NCBI GenBank assembly: GCA_048268105.1
Contig: JBLWWH010000002.1
Location: forward strand, 62,001-126,000
DNA from: Profundicola sp048268105
GTDB lineage: Bacteria > Bacteroidota > Bacteroidia > Flavobacteriales > Weeksellaceae
Reading direction: 5' to 3'
DNA: 64,000 nt
Position numbers and translations under genes: made by a program. Shown piece after piece: positions 17,509 to 25,722 of this stretch; the first letter of the stretch is position 1, and each line of letters opens with the position of its first letter. Under the pieces are notes generated by a model. It did not search any database. It worked only from the letters and a program-made list of their open reading frames with translations, and was not told where the DNA came from.

Positions 17509-18453
17509 ATGAAAGTCCTTTTAATAGATAAAAACCATGACATTCTTAAAAATAAATTGAAAGAAGCTGGCTTTAAAATCATGGAAGATTATATCTCCAA
17601 CAAGGCTGAAATTGAAGTTAAAATTCATGAGTATGATGGAATGGTTATCAGAAGTCGATTCCCGATTGATAAACAATTTTTGGATAAGGCGACGAATCTA
17701 AAATTCATTGGTCGTGTGGGCGCTGGACTGGAAAACATAGACACTGAATATGCTGAATCTATAGGTATTGAATTATACAATGCTCCCGAAGGAAATAGTG
17801 ATGCTGTGGGAGAACACGCCCTTGGAATGCTGCTCTCTATCATGAATAGATTTGGTATTGCCGATCAGGAAGTGCGCGATGGTTTTTGGTACAGAGAAGA
17901 AAATCGTGGCGAAGAAATAAAGGGAAGAACCGTAGCATTAATTGGCTATGGAAACATGGGAAAAGCATTTGCTTTAAGGCTGAAAGGTTTTGGTGCAAAT
18001 GTGATTTGTTATGATATAAAAGACGGCGTGGGTGATGAAAATTGTCGACAAACGACCATGGGAGAAGTTTTTGAAAAAGCAGATGTTTTAAGTCTTCATA
18101 TTCCCCAAACGGAGGATACAATTGGATTGATTAACAAAGATTATATTTCTAAATTCAAAAAACCATTCTATTTTATAAATACGGCCCGAGGAAAGTCTGT
18201 GGTGACTATTGATTTAGTTGATGCTTTAAAATCAGGTAAAATTAAAGCGGCAGGATTGGATGTTTTAGAATTTGAGAAAGCTTCTTTTGAGAATTTGCAT
18301 AAAGAAAATATGCCAGATGAAATGCAATATTTAATCGAGTCTAAAAATGTTTTATTAACGCCACATATAGCAGGTTGGACACACGAAAGCAAGGTGAAAT
18401 TAGCCGAAGTAATTGCAGATAAAATTATTGCTGGATTTGATGATAAAATGTAA
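17509..18453 (+). CDS. D-2-hydroxyacid dehydrogenase (SerA-like)
   Basis: 314 residues, NAD-dependent. The dinucleotide-binding motif GYGNMGKAFALRLKGFG lies in the centre, the substrate Arg in FINTARGKSVV and the catalytic His in LTPHIAGWTHES; GRVGAGLENID completes the family pattern. It may be D-3-phosphoglycerate dehydrogenase for serine synthesis, but it lacks an ACT domain and serC is not adjacent, so the substrate is left open. It runs convergently into the pseudogene at 18454-18975. Confidence 0.85.
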   Translation: MKVLLIDKNHDILKNKLKEAGFKIMEDYISNKAEIEVKIHEYDGMVIRSRFPIDKQFLDKATNLKFIGRVGAGLENIDTEYAESIGIELYNAPEGNSDAVGEHALGMLLSIMNRFGIADQEVRDGFWYREENRGEEIKGRTVALIGYGNMGKAFALRLKGFGANVICYDIKDGVGDENCRQTTMGEVFEKADVLSLHIPQTEDTIGLINKDYISKFKKPFYFINTARGKSVVTIDLVDALKSGKIKAAGLDVLEFEKASFENLHKENMPDEMQYLIESKNVLLTPHIAGWTHESKVKLAEVIADKIIAGFDDKM

Positions 18454-18975
18454 TAGAATCCAAACCACCTTTTAAACTATATAATTCAACATCGACTGAG
18501 GCTCGGCTTAAAATCTGAACATGTTTTTGGCTTCTCCTACCTGATTTACCAACTACTAAGATTTTTTATCTGTTGTGATTTCCGAAATCCTTTCGATTCA
18601 TTCATTCAATGGAATGTGTAAACTTGGGATACAAAATTCTTGGTATTCTTTATTTGTATTTACATCTAAAACATGATAATTAGAAACCTGGGCTTTAAAT
18701 TCATCAAAATCTACCTCAGCGATATGTATTAGACCACAAAACTCTTGATAATTATCACTCAATTCAGTTAATTAAATCCTTGTATTTTTCTTAAAAGACA
18801 AGATAGTTTGTCTCATGGAAAGTGCATCAAATTGAAGTAATTTACCAGAAAGTACCTCTCCTATTTCTAGGATTATTTTAAGAACTTCGTTGGCTTGAAA
18901 ACTGCCAATAATCGCTGGAATAACACCTAAAACTCCTACATCCGTAAAGTTTACGAAACAAATATGTAAAATATT
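18454..18975 (-). pseudogene. Remnant of a MoeB/ThiF-type adenylyltransferase with rhodanese domain
   Basis: On the minus strand the DNA still encodes TDVGVLGVIPAIIGSFQ, ANEVLKIILEIGEVLSGKLL and QFDALSM, the C-terminal part of HesA/MoeB/ThiF enzymes that activate sulfur-carrier proteins. A rhodanese domain follows (HVLDVNTNKEYQEF, IPLNE, then after a shift VVGKSGRRSQKHVQIL and LYSLKGGLD). The reading is broken by TAA at 18772-18774, TGA at 18598-18600 and a frameshift near 18557. The N-terminal ATP-binding half is absent and the rhodanese active-site Cys position is lost. This accounts for most of the 633-bp gap; 18976-19086 shows nothing further. Confidence 0.85.
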
Positions 18976-19086
18976 CTGCGAGAAATAAATTTAGCTAGTT
19001 AAGCAAAATACTTTTAAGCCTAAAATTCATCATTGAATCAAAGCCAATAAATTGATAGTCTAAAAATTAAAAAATTTTTGAAGTAA

Positions 19087-20886
19087 TTATGGATTAGCTT
19101 TAAAATAAGCTACTAATTTTTCTGCTCTACTCTTACCAATTACTTCTTGAATTTCGTCGTAAGAAGCTTCCTTAATTCGTTTAATAGAACGGAATTTCTT
19201 CAATAATTCTTGAATAGTTTTCGGCCCAATACCTGGAATTCCATCTAATTCTGAAGTTAAACCTGATTTGCTTCTACGGTTTCTGTGATGGTCTAATCCA
19301 AATCTGTGGGACTCATCGCGTACTTGCTGTATTATCTTTAAAGTTTGAGAAGTTTTATCTAAATACAACGGAATCGGATCGCCTGGAAAGAATAATTCTT
19401 CTAAGTTTTTAGCAATTCCAAGAATTGAAATTTTTCCTCTTAAACCTAATGCATCTAAACTTTTAACCGCAGAGCTCAACTGACCTTTTCCTCCATCAAT
19501 TACAATTAACTGCGGTAAATCTTCGCCTTCTTCTATCAATCGTTTATATCGTCTAAAAACAACCTCCTCCATGCTTGCAAAGTCGTTCGGTCCCTCTACG
19601 GTTTTGATATTATAGTGTCGGTAATCTTTTTTACTTGGTTTTCCATCTTTAAACACAACACAAGCAGCTACAGGATTTGTCCCCTGAATATTGGAATTAT
19701 CAAATCCCTCGATATGTCGTGGCTCTTTAGGTAATCGCAAATCAGCTTTCATTTGTGCCATGATTCTTTTCACATGGCGGTCTGGATCTACAATCTTGGT
19801 TTGCTTTAACTTTTCAAGACGATTGTACTTGGCATTTCGCTCTGATAACTCAACAATACGCTTTTTATCACCAATCAATGGAACAGTCAATTTCACATTA
19901 GGAATTTCCATACTCAGCTCAAAAGGAAGGTAAATTTCTCTTGCATCAGACGGGAATCTTTCTCTAAGCTCAATGATAGCTTCCTCTAGAATTTCCTCGT
20001 CGGATTCGTCTAATTTTTTCTTAATTTCTGTGGTATGACTACGGATAATCGCACCATTCACAATATTAAAAAAGTTGACATAAGCATAGCTTTCATCCGA
20101 TACAATCGAATAAACATCGACTTGTGTAATAGAAGGATGAACTACGGTAGATTTAGAGTGATAATTCTCTAAAAGCTTCATCTTTTCCTTCATCTTATGT
20201 GCCAATTCAAATTCTAAATTTTCGGCATACTGATGCATTTTTTGGGTTAAATACTGCTTTGTTTCTTTAAAATTACCTTTCAGAATATTTCTAGCATTTT
20301 CTACCATTTCCATGTAATCCTCTTCGGATTGCAGGCCTTCACATGGTCCCAAACAGTTCCCTAAATGATACTCTAAACATACACGATATTTGCCAGCCTC
20401 TATTTTCTCTGGCGATAAATCATAACTACAAGTTCGTAAGGTATAAATCTCTCTAAAAAGACTCAGCAAGCCTTTGGCAATCTTAGGACTCGCAAAAGGT
20501 CCAAAATATTCAGAGCCATCTTTTTTAAGTTGTCTGGTATAGATAATTCTTGGAAAACGCTCTTTTTTAATACAAATCCATGGATAGGTTTTATCGTCCT
20601 TGAGCATGATATTATATCGTGGCTGATATTTTTTAATCAAATTATTCTCAAGCAATAAAGCTTCGAATTCATTATCAACAACAATGGTTTTTATGTCCTC
20701 TATTCGCTTTACCAAAACACGAGTTTTCCCATCATGCACCTTATGAAAGTATTGAGAAACTCTTTTTTTAAGATTTTTAGCCTTACCTACATAAATCACC
20801 TTGCCATCTCTATCAAAATGCTGATAAACGCCTGGTTTATTAGGTAATGTTTGTAAAATAAGCTTAATGTGTTCTTTTATCTTCAT
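19087..20886 (-). CDS. uvrC: UvrABC system protein C (excinuclease subunit)
   Basis: 599 residues from the ATG at 20886. It makes the two incisions in nucleotide excision repair. An N-terminal GIY-YIG nuclease domain (GVYQHFDRDGKVIYVGKAK) is followed by a cysteine segment (CLEYHLGNCLGPCEG), a UVR motif region near 205-240, the RNase H-like nuclease half (HIEGFDNSNIQGTNPVA, LIVIDGGKGQLS) and a C-terminal helix-hairpin-helix pair (LDGIPGIGPKTIQELL). A TTG four codons upstream extends the frame but overlaps the promoter box, so the ATG is chosen. Confidence 0.97.
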   Translation of the reverse strand: MKIKEHIKLILQTLPNKPGVYQHFDRDGKVIYVGKAKNLKKRVSQYFHKVHDGKTRVLVKRIEDIKTIVVDNEFEALLLENNLIKKYQPRYNIMLKDDKTYPWICIKKERFPRIIYTRQLKKDGSEYFGPFASPKIAKGLLSLFREIYTLRTCSYDLSPEKIEAGKYRVCLEYHLGNCLGPCEGLQSEEDYMEMVENARNILKGNFKETKQYLTQKMHQYAENLEFELAHKMKEKMKLLENYHSKSTVVHPSITQVDVYSIVSDESYAYVNFFNIVNGAIIRSHTTEIKKKLDESDEEILEEAIIELRERFPSDAREIYLPFELSMEIPNVKLTVPLIGDKKRIVELSERNAKYNRLEKLKQTKIVDPDRHVKRIMAQMKADLRLPKEPRHIEGFDNSNIQGTNPVAACVVFKDGKPSKKDYRHYNIKTVEGPNDFASMEEVVFRRYKRLIEEGEDLPQLIVIDGGKGQLSSAVKSLDALGLRGKISILGIAKNLEELFFPGDPIPLYLDKTSQTLKIIQQVRDESHRFGLDHHRNRRSKSGLTSELDGIPGIGPKTIQELLKKFRSIKRIKEASYDEIQEVIGKSRAEKLVAYFKANP

Positions 20887-20895
20887 GGAGTAACA

Positions 20896-20903
20896 CAAAG
20901 GTA
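20896..20903 (-). promoter_or_regulatory. -7 box of uvrC
   Basis: Minus-strand TACCTTTG, nine bases before the ATG, leaving a leader of about six nucleotides. Confidence 0.55.
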
Positions 20904-20961
20904 GGATTTTTAATGCTTATTAATCTAAAATCAAAAACCATAAACTATATAGTGAAATGAT

Positions 20962-21425
20962 TTAAATCGAAATATTAAATTTCTTGTAAATAAAATTTAA
21001 CAACCAGGCTGGACCAATCAATAAGAATTGTAAATCTTTGATGAATGATGGTTTTTTGCCTTCAACTTTATGCCCATAAAACTGACCGATCCAAGCTAAA
21101 AAGAAGACTACTAAGGCTGTATAGATTAAACTTTCAGTTCCGAATTGACTTTCAATCAAATAGCTTAAACCAAAACATAAGAAGATGAAAATCAACATTC
21201 CAAAAGCTAAATTAATCGATAATCGAATGTAATAAATCCAAACTAAGAGCATGGCGATAATAGCTAAATTAAGATGAATCTCCATGACTTCAGAAAATTT
21301 AACCGACCACAAAAGCGCTTAATACTCCAAAAAATTACGGGTACACAAATCCAATGAATTAATTTGTTGGTGTCATTTTGATGACTTTCGCCATATTCAT
21401 TTAATAAGGAAGTAATTGTTCTCAT
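20962..21425 (-). pseudogene. Mpo1-like (DUF962) membrane protein gene with a one-base frameshift
   Basis: From the ATG at 21425 the DNA reads MRTITSLLNEYGESHQ, then NDTNKLIHWICVPVIFWSI, which is the diagnostic N-terminus of the DUF962/Mpo1-like family. After codon 35 (near 21320) the family sequence continues only in another frame, giving ALLWSVKFSEVMEIHL and the hydrophobic remainder to the stop at 20962 (LVWIYYIRLSI, FFLAWIGQFYGHKVEG, LLIGPAWLL). The total is 464 bases, one short of a 154-codon gene, so a single-base deletion explains it. Yeast Mpo1 is an alpha-dioxygenase of 2-hydroxy fatty acids; the bacterial role is unclear. A sequencing error is possible, in which case the gene is intact. 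Confidence 0.85.
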
Positions 21426-21456
21426 ATCTTATTCAGATTTAGATATTAAATTTAAC

Positions 21457-22155
21457 TTATTCTATTTCAAATTTGACATTCACTGCAACTACAAACTTCT
21501 TAGGCTTAAACTCAATATCTGGTGGCGTATAAGTATTTTTGCCTGTAGAACTATATCCTAGAACAACAATCTGATTTACATCCACAGAATCCCATCCTTC
21601 ATCGTAGCTATCAGCAATAAAAATAGCTTTAACAAGATTTTGACCGAGCGGTTCTAAAAGAGATTCAGCCTGTGCTTTAGCTTTTTTAATAGCTTCAAAT
21701 CTTAATGTCAAAAGAAGCTCCTCTTTTTTTGAATATTCCGTTTTTCCTAATTCAACATTAGCAATCCCGATTTCTTCTAAAGCAACAATCGCACGTCCTG
21801 CTGTTTGTGAGTCAAAAACTTTGAGCTCATAAGCCTTAGACTTCATGATATCTTTTTGCTTTAAGAAATATTTCTTGTAATTACTCCCTAAGTCTGTTAG
21901 CCTAAGTTGCTTTTCAGTATTAATTCCCAGTGATTTAAGTTGGGCAATCATCCTTGCTTCTAATTCTTCTACAGAAATCTTGTTTCTACTATCAGATTCT
22001 TTGATTAGAATATCTAAATAAATAAGATCAAGAACCACTAGAGAATCTGCATATGCCGAAGTCTCCAAATATGGTTTATCTATAAAATTCTTTGTCTGCC
22101 CAAAGGTTAATTGCAATAAGAATAGCAGAATTCCAGCGAGTAATAGTTTTTTCAT
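21457..22155 (-). CDS. SIMPL domain (DUF541) exported protein
   Basis: 232 residues with a signal peptide (about 1-19, ending TFGQ). The C-terminal half shows the SIMPL pattern of lysine/alanine-rich helix AIKKAKAQAESLLEPLGQ, followed by a variable proline-containing region and a closing strand FVVAVNVKFEIE. SIMPL proteins are periplasmic or outer-membrane associated, oligomeric and of uncertain role. It lies 31 bp from the Mpo1-like gene start and reads in the same direction. Confidence 0.8.
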   Translation of the reverse strand: MKKLLLAGILLFLLQLTFGQTKNFIDKPYLETSAYADSLVVLDLIYLDILIKESDSRNKISVEELEARMIAQLKSLGINTEKQLRLTDLGSNYKKYFLKQKDIMKSKAYELKVFDSQTAGRAIVALEEIGIANVELGKTEYSKKEELLLTLRFEAIKKAKAQAESLLEPLGQNLVKAIFIADSYDEGWDSVDVNQIVVLGYSSTGKNTYTPPDIEFKPKKFVVAVNVKFEIE

Positions 22156-22255
22156 GATATCAAGATTAAGAATTAGCTTAAATCTATAAATAATTCTTCA
22201 GATAAGTAGATAATTAAAATGGGTTATTTCACTATCCTAAATTCTGAACATAAAA

Positions 22256-22290
22256 AAAGGTCTAACAAACATTTCGATTGTTAGACCTTT
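22256..22290 (-). terminator. Intrinsic terminator of dnaB
   Basis: Perfect 13-bp stem AAAGGTCTAACAA / TTGTTAGACCTTT with a 9-nt loop, 24 bp past the dnaB stop and followed on the minus strand by a T run. Confidence 0.9.
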
Positions 22291-22313
22291 CTATTTTTTA
22301 ATCTATTCTGCCT

Positions 22314-23885
22314 TTAAAACGGCATTTCTTCATCTACATCCGTATTGAAATCTTCTGGTGTTCCGAATTGTTCTGGTCCAAATCCACTACCAAATGCTTC
22401 TTCAGAAGATGCTGTAAATCCTAAATCATCACCATCATTCATACTACTTTGAAGCATAACAGGACCTCCAAAATCAAAAGATTCTGTTTCGAGATCTGTA
22501 AACTTGGCCTGATCTCCGATAAATCGTAAACGAATATTTTCTAAAGCACCGTTTCTGTGTTTGGCAATAATAAACTCAGCCTGTCCAGCACACGGAGTTG
22601 CTTCCTCATCGTCCCAGTGATCCAGTTTATAATATTCTGGACGGTATATAAAGGTTACAATATCCGCATCTTGCTCAATAGCTCCAGACTCCCTAAGGTC
22701 GGACAATAATGGACGTTTAATTCCACCACGGGTTTCTACCGATCTCGACAACTGCGACAGCGCAATAACGGGCACATTTAACTCCTTTGCAATGGCTTTT
22801 AAACTTCGAGAAATCGTAGAAATCTCTTGTTCACGGTTACCAGAAGCACCCTTATCTCGGGTGGTCATTAATTGTAAATAGTCAATAATAATTAACCTAA
22901 CACCATGTTGAGAAACAAGCCTTCTACATTTTGCTCTTAAGTCAAAAACGTTTAAAGCTGGCGTATCGTCAATATAAAGTGGTGCGTTTTCTAAGCCCTT
23001 AACTTTGGTATAGAGCTGTTTCCACTCCGCATCTGTTAAAGTACCTTTTTTAATTTTATCTGACTTGATCCCGGTTTCCCCCACGATTAAACGTGTAATC
23101 AGCTGCACACTACTCATCTCTAGTGAAAATACAGCTACAGGCATTTTACTATCTACTGCAATATTTTTTGCCATTGACAATACAAAAGCAGTTTTTCCCA
23201 TACCTGGACGAGCAGCTAAAATGACCAAATCTGAGGCTTGCCAACCCGATGTGATTTTGTCTATTTCTGTAAATCCAGAAGGCACGCCGCTTAGACCTTC
23301 TTTCTCAGACATCGCTTTAATTTGTTCGATAGCTTGGAAAACTAATGATTTAGAATCCATATAACTCGACTTTAAACTACCATCGGTAATTTTAAAAATC
23401 TCGCTTTCGGCCTCATCAAGTAATTCGAAAATATCTGAAGTATCGTCGTAAGATTTATCGATAATATTAGACGAAATTTCAATTAGCTTTCTTAAAACAT
23501 ATTTCTCTTGAATAACTCTTGCGTGAAATTCAATATGCGCTGATGTTGAAACTTTTTGGGTAAGTCCAATTAAATAAAAATCACCACCGATACTATCTAA
23601 TTTTCCATCTTTTCTCAACTGATTAGAAACGGTCAATAAATCGATTGGTTGTGATTCATTGAATAAAGTTGTGATAGCATTAAAGATATATTGATGCTCT
23701 GGACGGTAGAAAAAATCTTCTTGAAGGATTTCGATGGTTTCGTTCAATCCTTTTTTGTCGATCATCATGGCGCCCAACACAGCTTCTTCTAAATCGACCG
23801 CTTGTGGAGGTAATTTACCTCTATTTACCGTGTTGATTTTCTGTGGTTTAAAGTTCGTTTTAATATTTGCACTAGGGTTCTCCAT
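22314..23885 (-). CDS. dnaB: Replicative DNA helicase DnaB
   Basis: 523 residues from the ATG at 23885 (MENPSANIKTN). The frame extends 21 codons further, but that extension is unlike the family. The hexameric helicase unwinds the replication fork. The N-terminal domain (PPQAVDLEEAVLGAMM) is followed by the RecA-like motor with ARPGMGKTAFVLSM (Walker A), IIIDYLQLM (Walker B) and LSDLRESGAIEQDAD. The acidic glycine-rich tail ends DVDEEMPF, similar in character to the SSB C-terminal tip. A strong terminator follows. Confidence 0.97.
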   Translation of the reverse strand: MENPSANIKTNFKPQKINTVNRGKLPPQAVDLEEAVLGAMMIDKKGLNETIEILQEDFFYRPEHQYIFNAITTLFNESQPIDLLTVSNQLRKDGKLDSIGGDFYLIGLTQKVSTSAHIEFHARVIQEKYVLRKLIEISSNIIDKSYDDTSDIFELLDEAESEIFKITDGSLKSSYMDSKSLVFQAIEQIKAMSEKEGLSGVPSGFTEIDKITSGWQASDLVILAARPGMGKTAFVLSMAKNIAVDSKMPVAVFSLEMSSVQLITRLIVGETGIKSDKIKKGTLTDAEWKQLYTKVKGLENAPLYIDDTPALNVFDLRAKCRRLVSQHGVRLIIIDYLQLMTTRDKGASGNREQEISTISRSLKAIAKELNVPVIALSQLSRSVETRGGIKRPLLSDLRESGAIEQDADIVTFIYRPEYYKLDHWDDEEATPCAGQAEFIIAKHRNGALENIRLRFIGDQAKFTDLETESFDFGGPVMLQSSMNDGDDLGFTASSEEAFGSGFGPEQFGTPEDFNTDVDEEMPF

Positions 23886-24043
23886 GGACTGGTAAAAGTA
23901 TAAAAAATGCTTATAGGTTTTAAAAATTTTGCTTTGTTTTATCAACAAAGCGCACTATCTCATCGCAAGCTTATACTATGAAAGCGATTGCAGAGATGTT
24001 AAAGTTTCAATGGGTTAAATCCATTAAATTTTTAGACAAATGT

Positions 24044-24073
24044 AGTCCGAAGAAACTCAAATTTCTTCAGACT
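24044..24073 (-). terminator. Hairpin after accA, probable weak terminator
   Basis: Stem AGTCCGAAGAAA / TTTCTTCAGACT (one mismatch), 6-nt loop, 44 bp past the accA stop. The minus-strand tail is only moderately T-rich. The same gap (23886-24116) also holds the dyad GCTTTGTT / AACAAAGC at 23931-23951. Confidence 0.45.
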
Positions 24074-24116
24074 ATTTTTAATTCGTCAATTAGAGTGTTA
24101 TATAATATACGAAAAA

Positions 24117-25070
24117 TTAACCTTTAAACACACCCATTTTCAAGAATTTATCTTGGCGGGTTTTAGTTAATTCCTTAGCAGATAATTTGCTTAATTCAGT
24201 GATAGACTTTGTAAGATGTTCACGAAGAATATCAAACATTTGTTCCTCGTCTGAATGCGCACCACCTAAAGGCTCTGGAATGATTCCGTCGATGATTTTT
24301 TGTTTTAACATATCATCTGGGGTTAATTTCAAGGCATCGGCTGCAGTTTCTTTGTAATCCCAGCTTCTCCATAAAATGGATGAACAAGATTCAGGAGAAA
24401 TTACAGAGTACCAAGTGTTTTCTAACATATATACCTTGTTTCCAACACCAATTCCTAATGCTCCACCACTTGCTCCTTCACCAATAACAACACTGATTAC
24501 AGGAACTTTTAATTGAAGCATTTCTGAGATATTTAAAGCAATCGCTTGTCCTTGTCCTCTCTCTTCTGCCTCTAAACCTGGATATGCACCTGGCGTATCA
24601 ACAAAAGTAACGATAGGTTTATTGAATTTCTCAGCCAATTTCATCAAGCGAAGCGCTTTTCTATATCCATCTGGATTAGACATACCAAAACGACGATATT
24701 GTCTTTCTTTGGTATTTTTCCCTTTTTGTTGACCGATAAACATAACTGTTTGGCCATTTAGTTTGCCAAATCCACCAATCATAGCCTTATCATCTGCATA
24801 AGCTCTATCACCATGCAACTCAATAAAGTTATTATTAGTAAGACCTTTAATGTAATCTAAAGTATAGGGTCTATTCGGGTGTCTTGAAACTTGAACTCTC
24901 TGCCAAGGTGTCAAGTTGCTATATATTTCTTTTTTGACTTGTAAAAGCTTAGCATCTATCTGATTACAGCTTTCATTCACGTCTATACCGCTTTCTTCTC
25001 CTATCGAAATGCACTTATCATACTGCTCCATCAATTCCTTGATTGGCATTTCAAAATCTAAATAATCCAT
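24117..25070 (-). CDS. accA: Acetyl-CoA carboxylase carboxyltransferase subunit alpha
   Basis: 317 residues from the ATG at 25070 (MDYLDFEMPIKELMEQ); the frame runs 15 codons further but those read through the promoter. With AccD it transfers the carboxyl group from carboxybiotin to acetyl-CoA, giving malonyl-CoA for fatty-acid synthesis. Family motifs are PWQRVQVSRHPNRPYTLDYI, ELHGDRAYADD, FVDTPGAYPGLEAEERGQ and GEGASGGALGIGVG. accD is not in the window. Confidence 0.97.
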   Translation of the reverse strand: MDYLDFEMPIKELMEQYDKCISIGEESGIDVNESCNQIDAKLLQVKKEIYSNLTPWQRVQVSRHPNRPYTLDYIKGLTNNNFIELHGDRAYADDKAMIGGFGKLNGQTVMFIGQQKGKNTKERQYRRFGMSNPDGYRKALRLMKLAEKFNKPIVTFVDTPGAYPGLEAEERGQGQAIALNISEMLQLKVPVISVVIGEGASGGALGIGVGNKVYMLENTWYSVISPESCSSILWRSWDYKETAADALKLTPDDMLKQKIIDGIIPEPLGGAHSDEEQMFDILREHLTKSITELSKLSAKELTKTRQDKFLKMGVFKG

Positions 25071-25092
25071 GGGTTGAATTTTAATGTAAAAA

Positions 25093-25100
25093 CAAATATA
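25093..25100 (-). promoter_or_regulatory. -7 box of accA
   Basis: Minus-strand TATATTTG, 22 bp before the ATG at 25070. Its position supports the shorter start. Confidence 0.55.
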
Positions 25101-25158
25101 AGAAATCGTAAACAACCAATGTGTGAAAATTAAACTAAAACCTAAGATCTCTATCTTC

Positions 25159-25626
25159 TTATTCTTCTTTTAAAAGTTGTAAGTAATCATTTATTTTCTC
25201 ATTAGGCACTGCTACTGCCAGGTGATAATGTGCAATTTTCCATTTGTCACCCATTTTTTGCATAACTCCCGAACCCCGACAAGTCCCCATCCAAGTTGTT
25301 AATAATTCGTCGAACCAAGCAGTTTTGCCATCTTTAGAAAAGAAAATGTGCCTATCATAAGGCTTAAAATCCCAAGCTGACTCTTTTGCAAAGGCTTTCA
25401 CCGACCATTCTTTTAGGTCTTGTGCTGTCCAATGTTCTGTTGCATCGGTTCCGATATAAATTCCATCCTTGGCAAAAACGCCAAAGAACGCATTTTCATC
25501 TGCTACTGCTGCAGCATGATGCCAATTGTTCAAAATTTTATCGATCTGTTGCTTTTCTTGAGCTTGTGGAATGCTGGCACATGAGGTGATTAAGATACAT
25601 AATAGAAGAATATATATTTTTTGCAT
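25159..25626 (-). CDS. NTF2/SnoaL-like lipoprotein
   Basis: 155 residues. Signal peptide with lipobox ITSC (Cys 16), then an NTF2-like cone fold of the SnoaL_3/DUF4440 type: helix QQIDKILNNWHHAAAVAD, strand NAFFGVFAKDGIYIGTD, W-containing TAWFDELLTTWMGTCRGSG, and DKWKIAHYHLAVAVPNE. Proteins of this kind are often ketosteroid-isomerase-like or calcium/calmodulin kinase association-like folds without known substrate. It probably sits in the periplasm or outer membrane. Terminated separately from the M28 gene upstream. Confidence 0.8.
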   Translation of the reverse strand: MQKIYILLLCILITSCASIPQAQEKQQIDKILNNWHHAAAVADENAFFGVFAKDGIYIGTDATEHWTAQDLKEWSVKAFAKESAWDFKPYDRHIFFSKDGKTAWFDELLTTWMGTCRGSGVMQKMGDKWKIAHYHLAVAVPNEKINDYLQLLKEE

Positions 25627-25657
25627 TAATAATTATTTAAATTAAATGTACAAAAAA

Positions 25658-25691
25658 ATGCTTCTTTTAATAGCATGATTAAAAGAAGCAT
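25658..25691 (-). terminator. Intrinsic terminator of the M28 peptidase gene
   Basis: Perfect 14-bp stem ATGCTTCTTTTAAT / ATTAAAAGAAGCAT, 6-nt loop, followed by seven T on the minus strand; 31 bp past the stop at 25723. Confidence 0.88.
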
Positions 25692-25722
25692 CTTAAGCTT
25701 TAATCCTTACGGAATAAACTAA

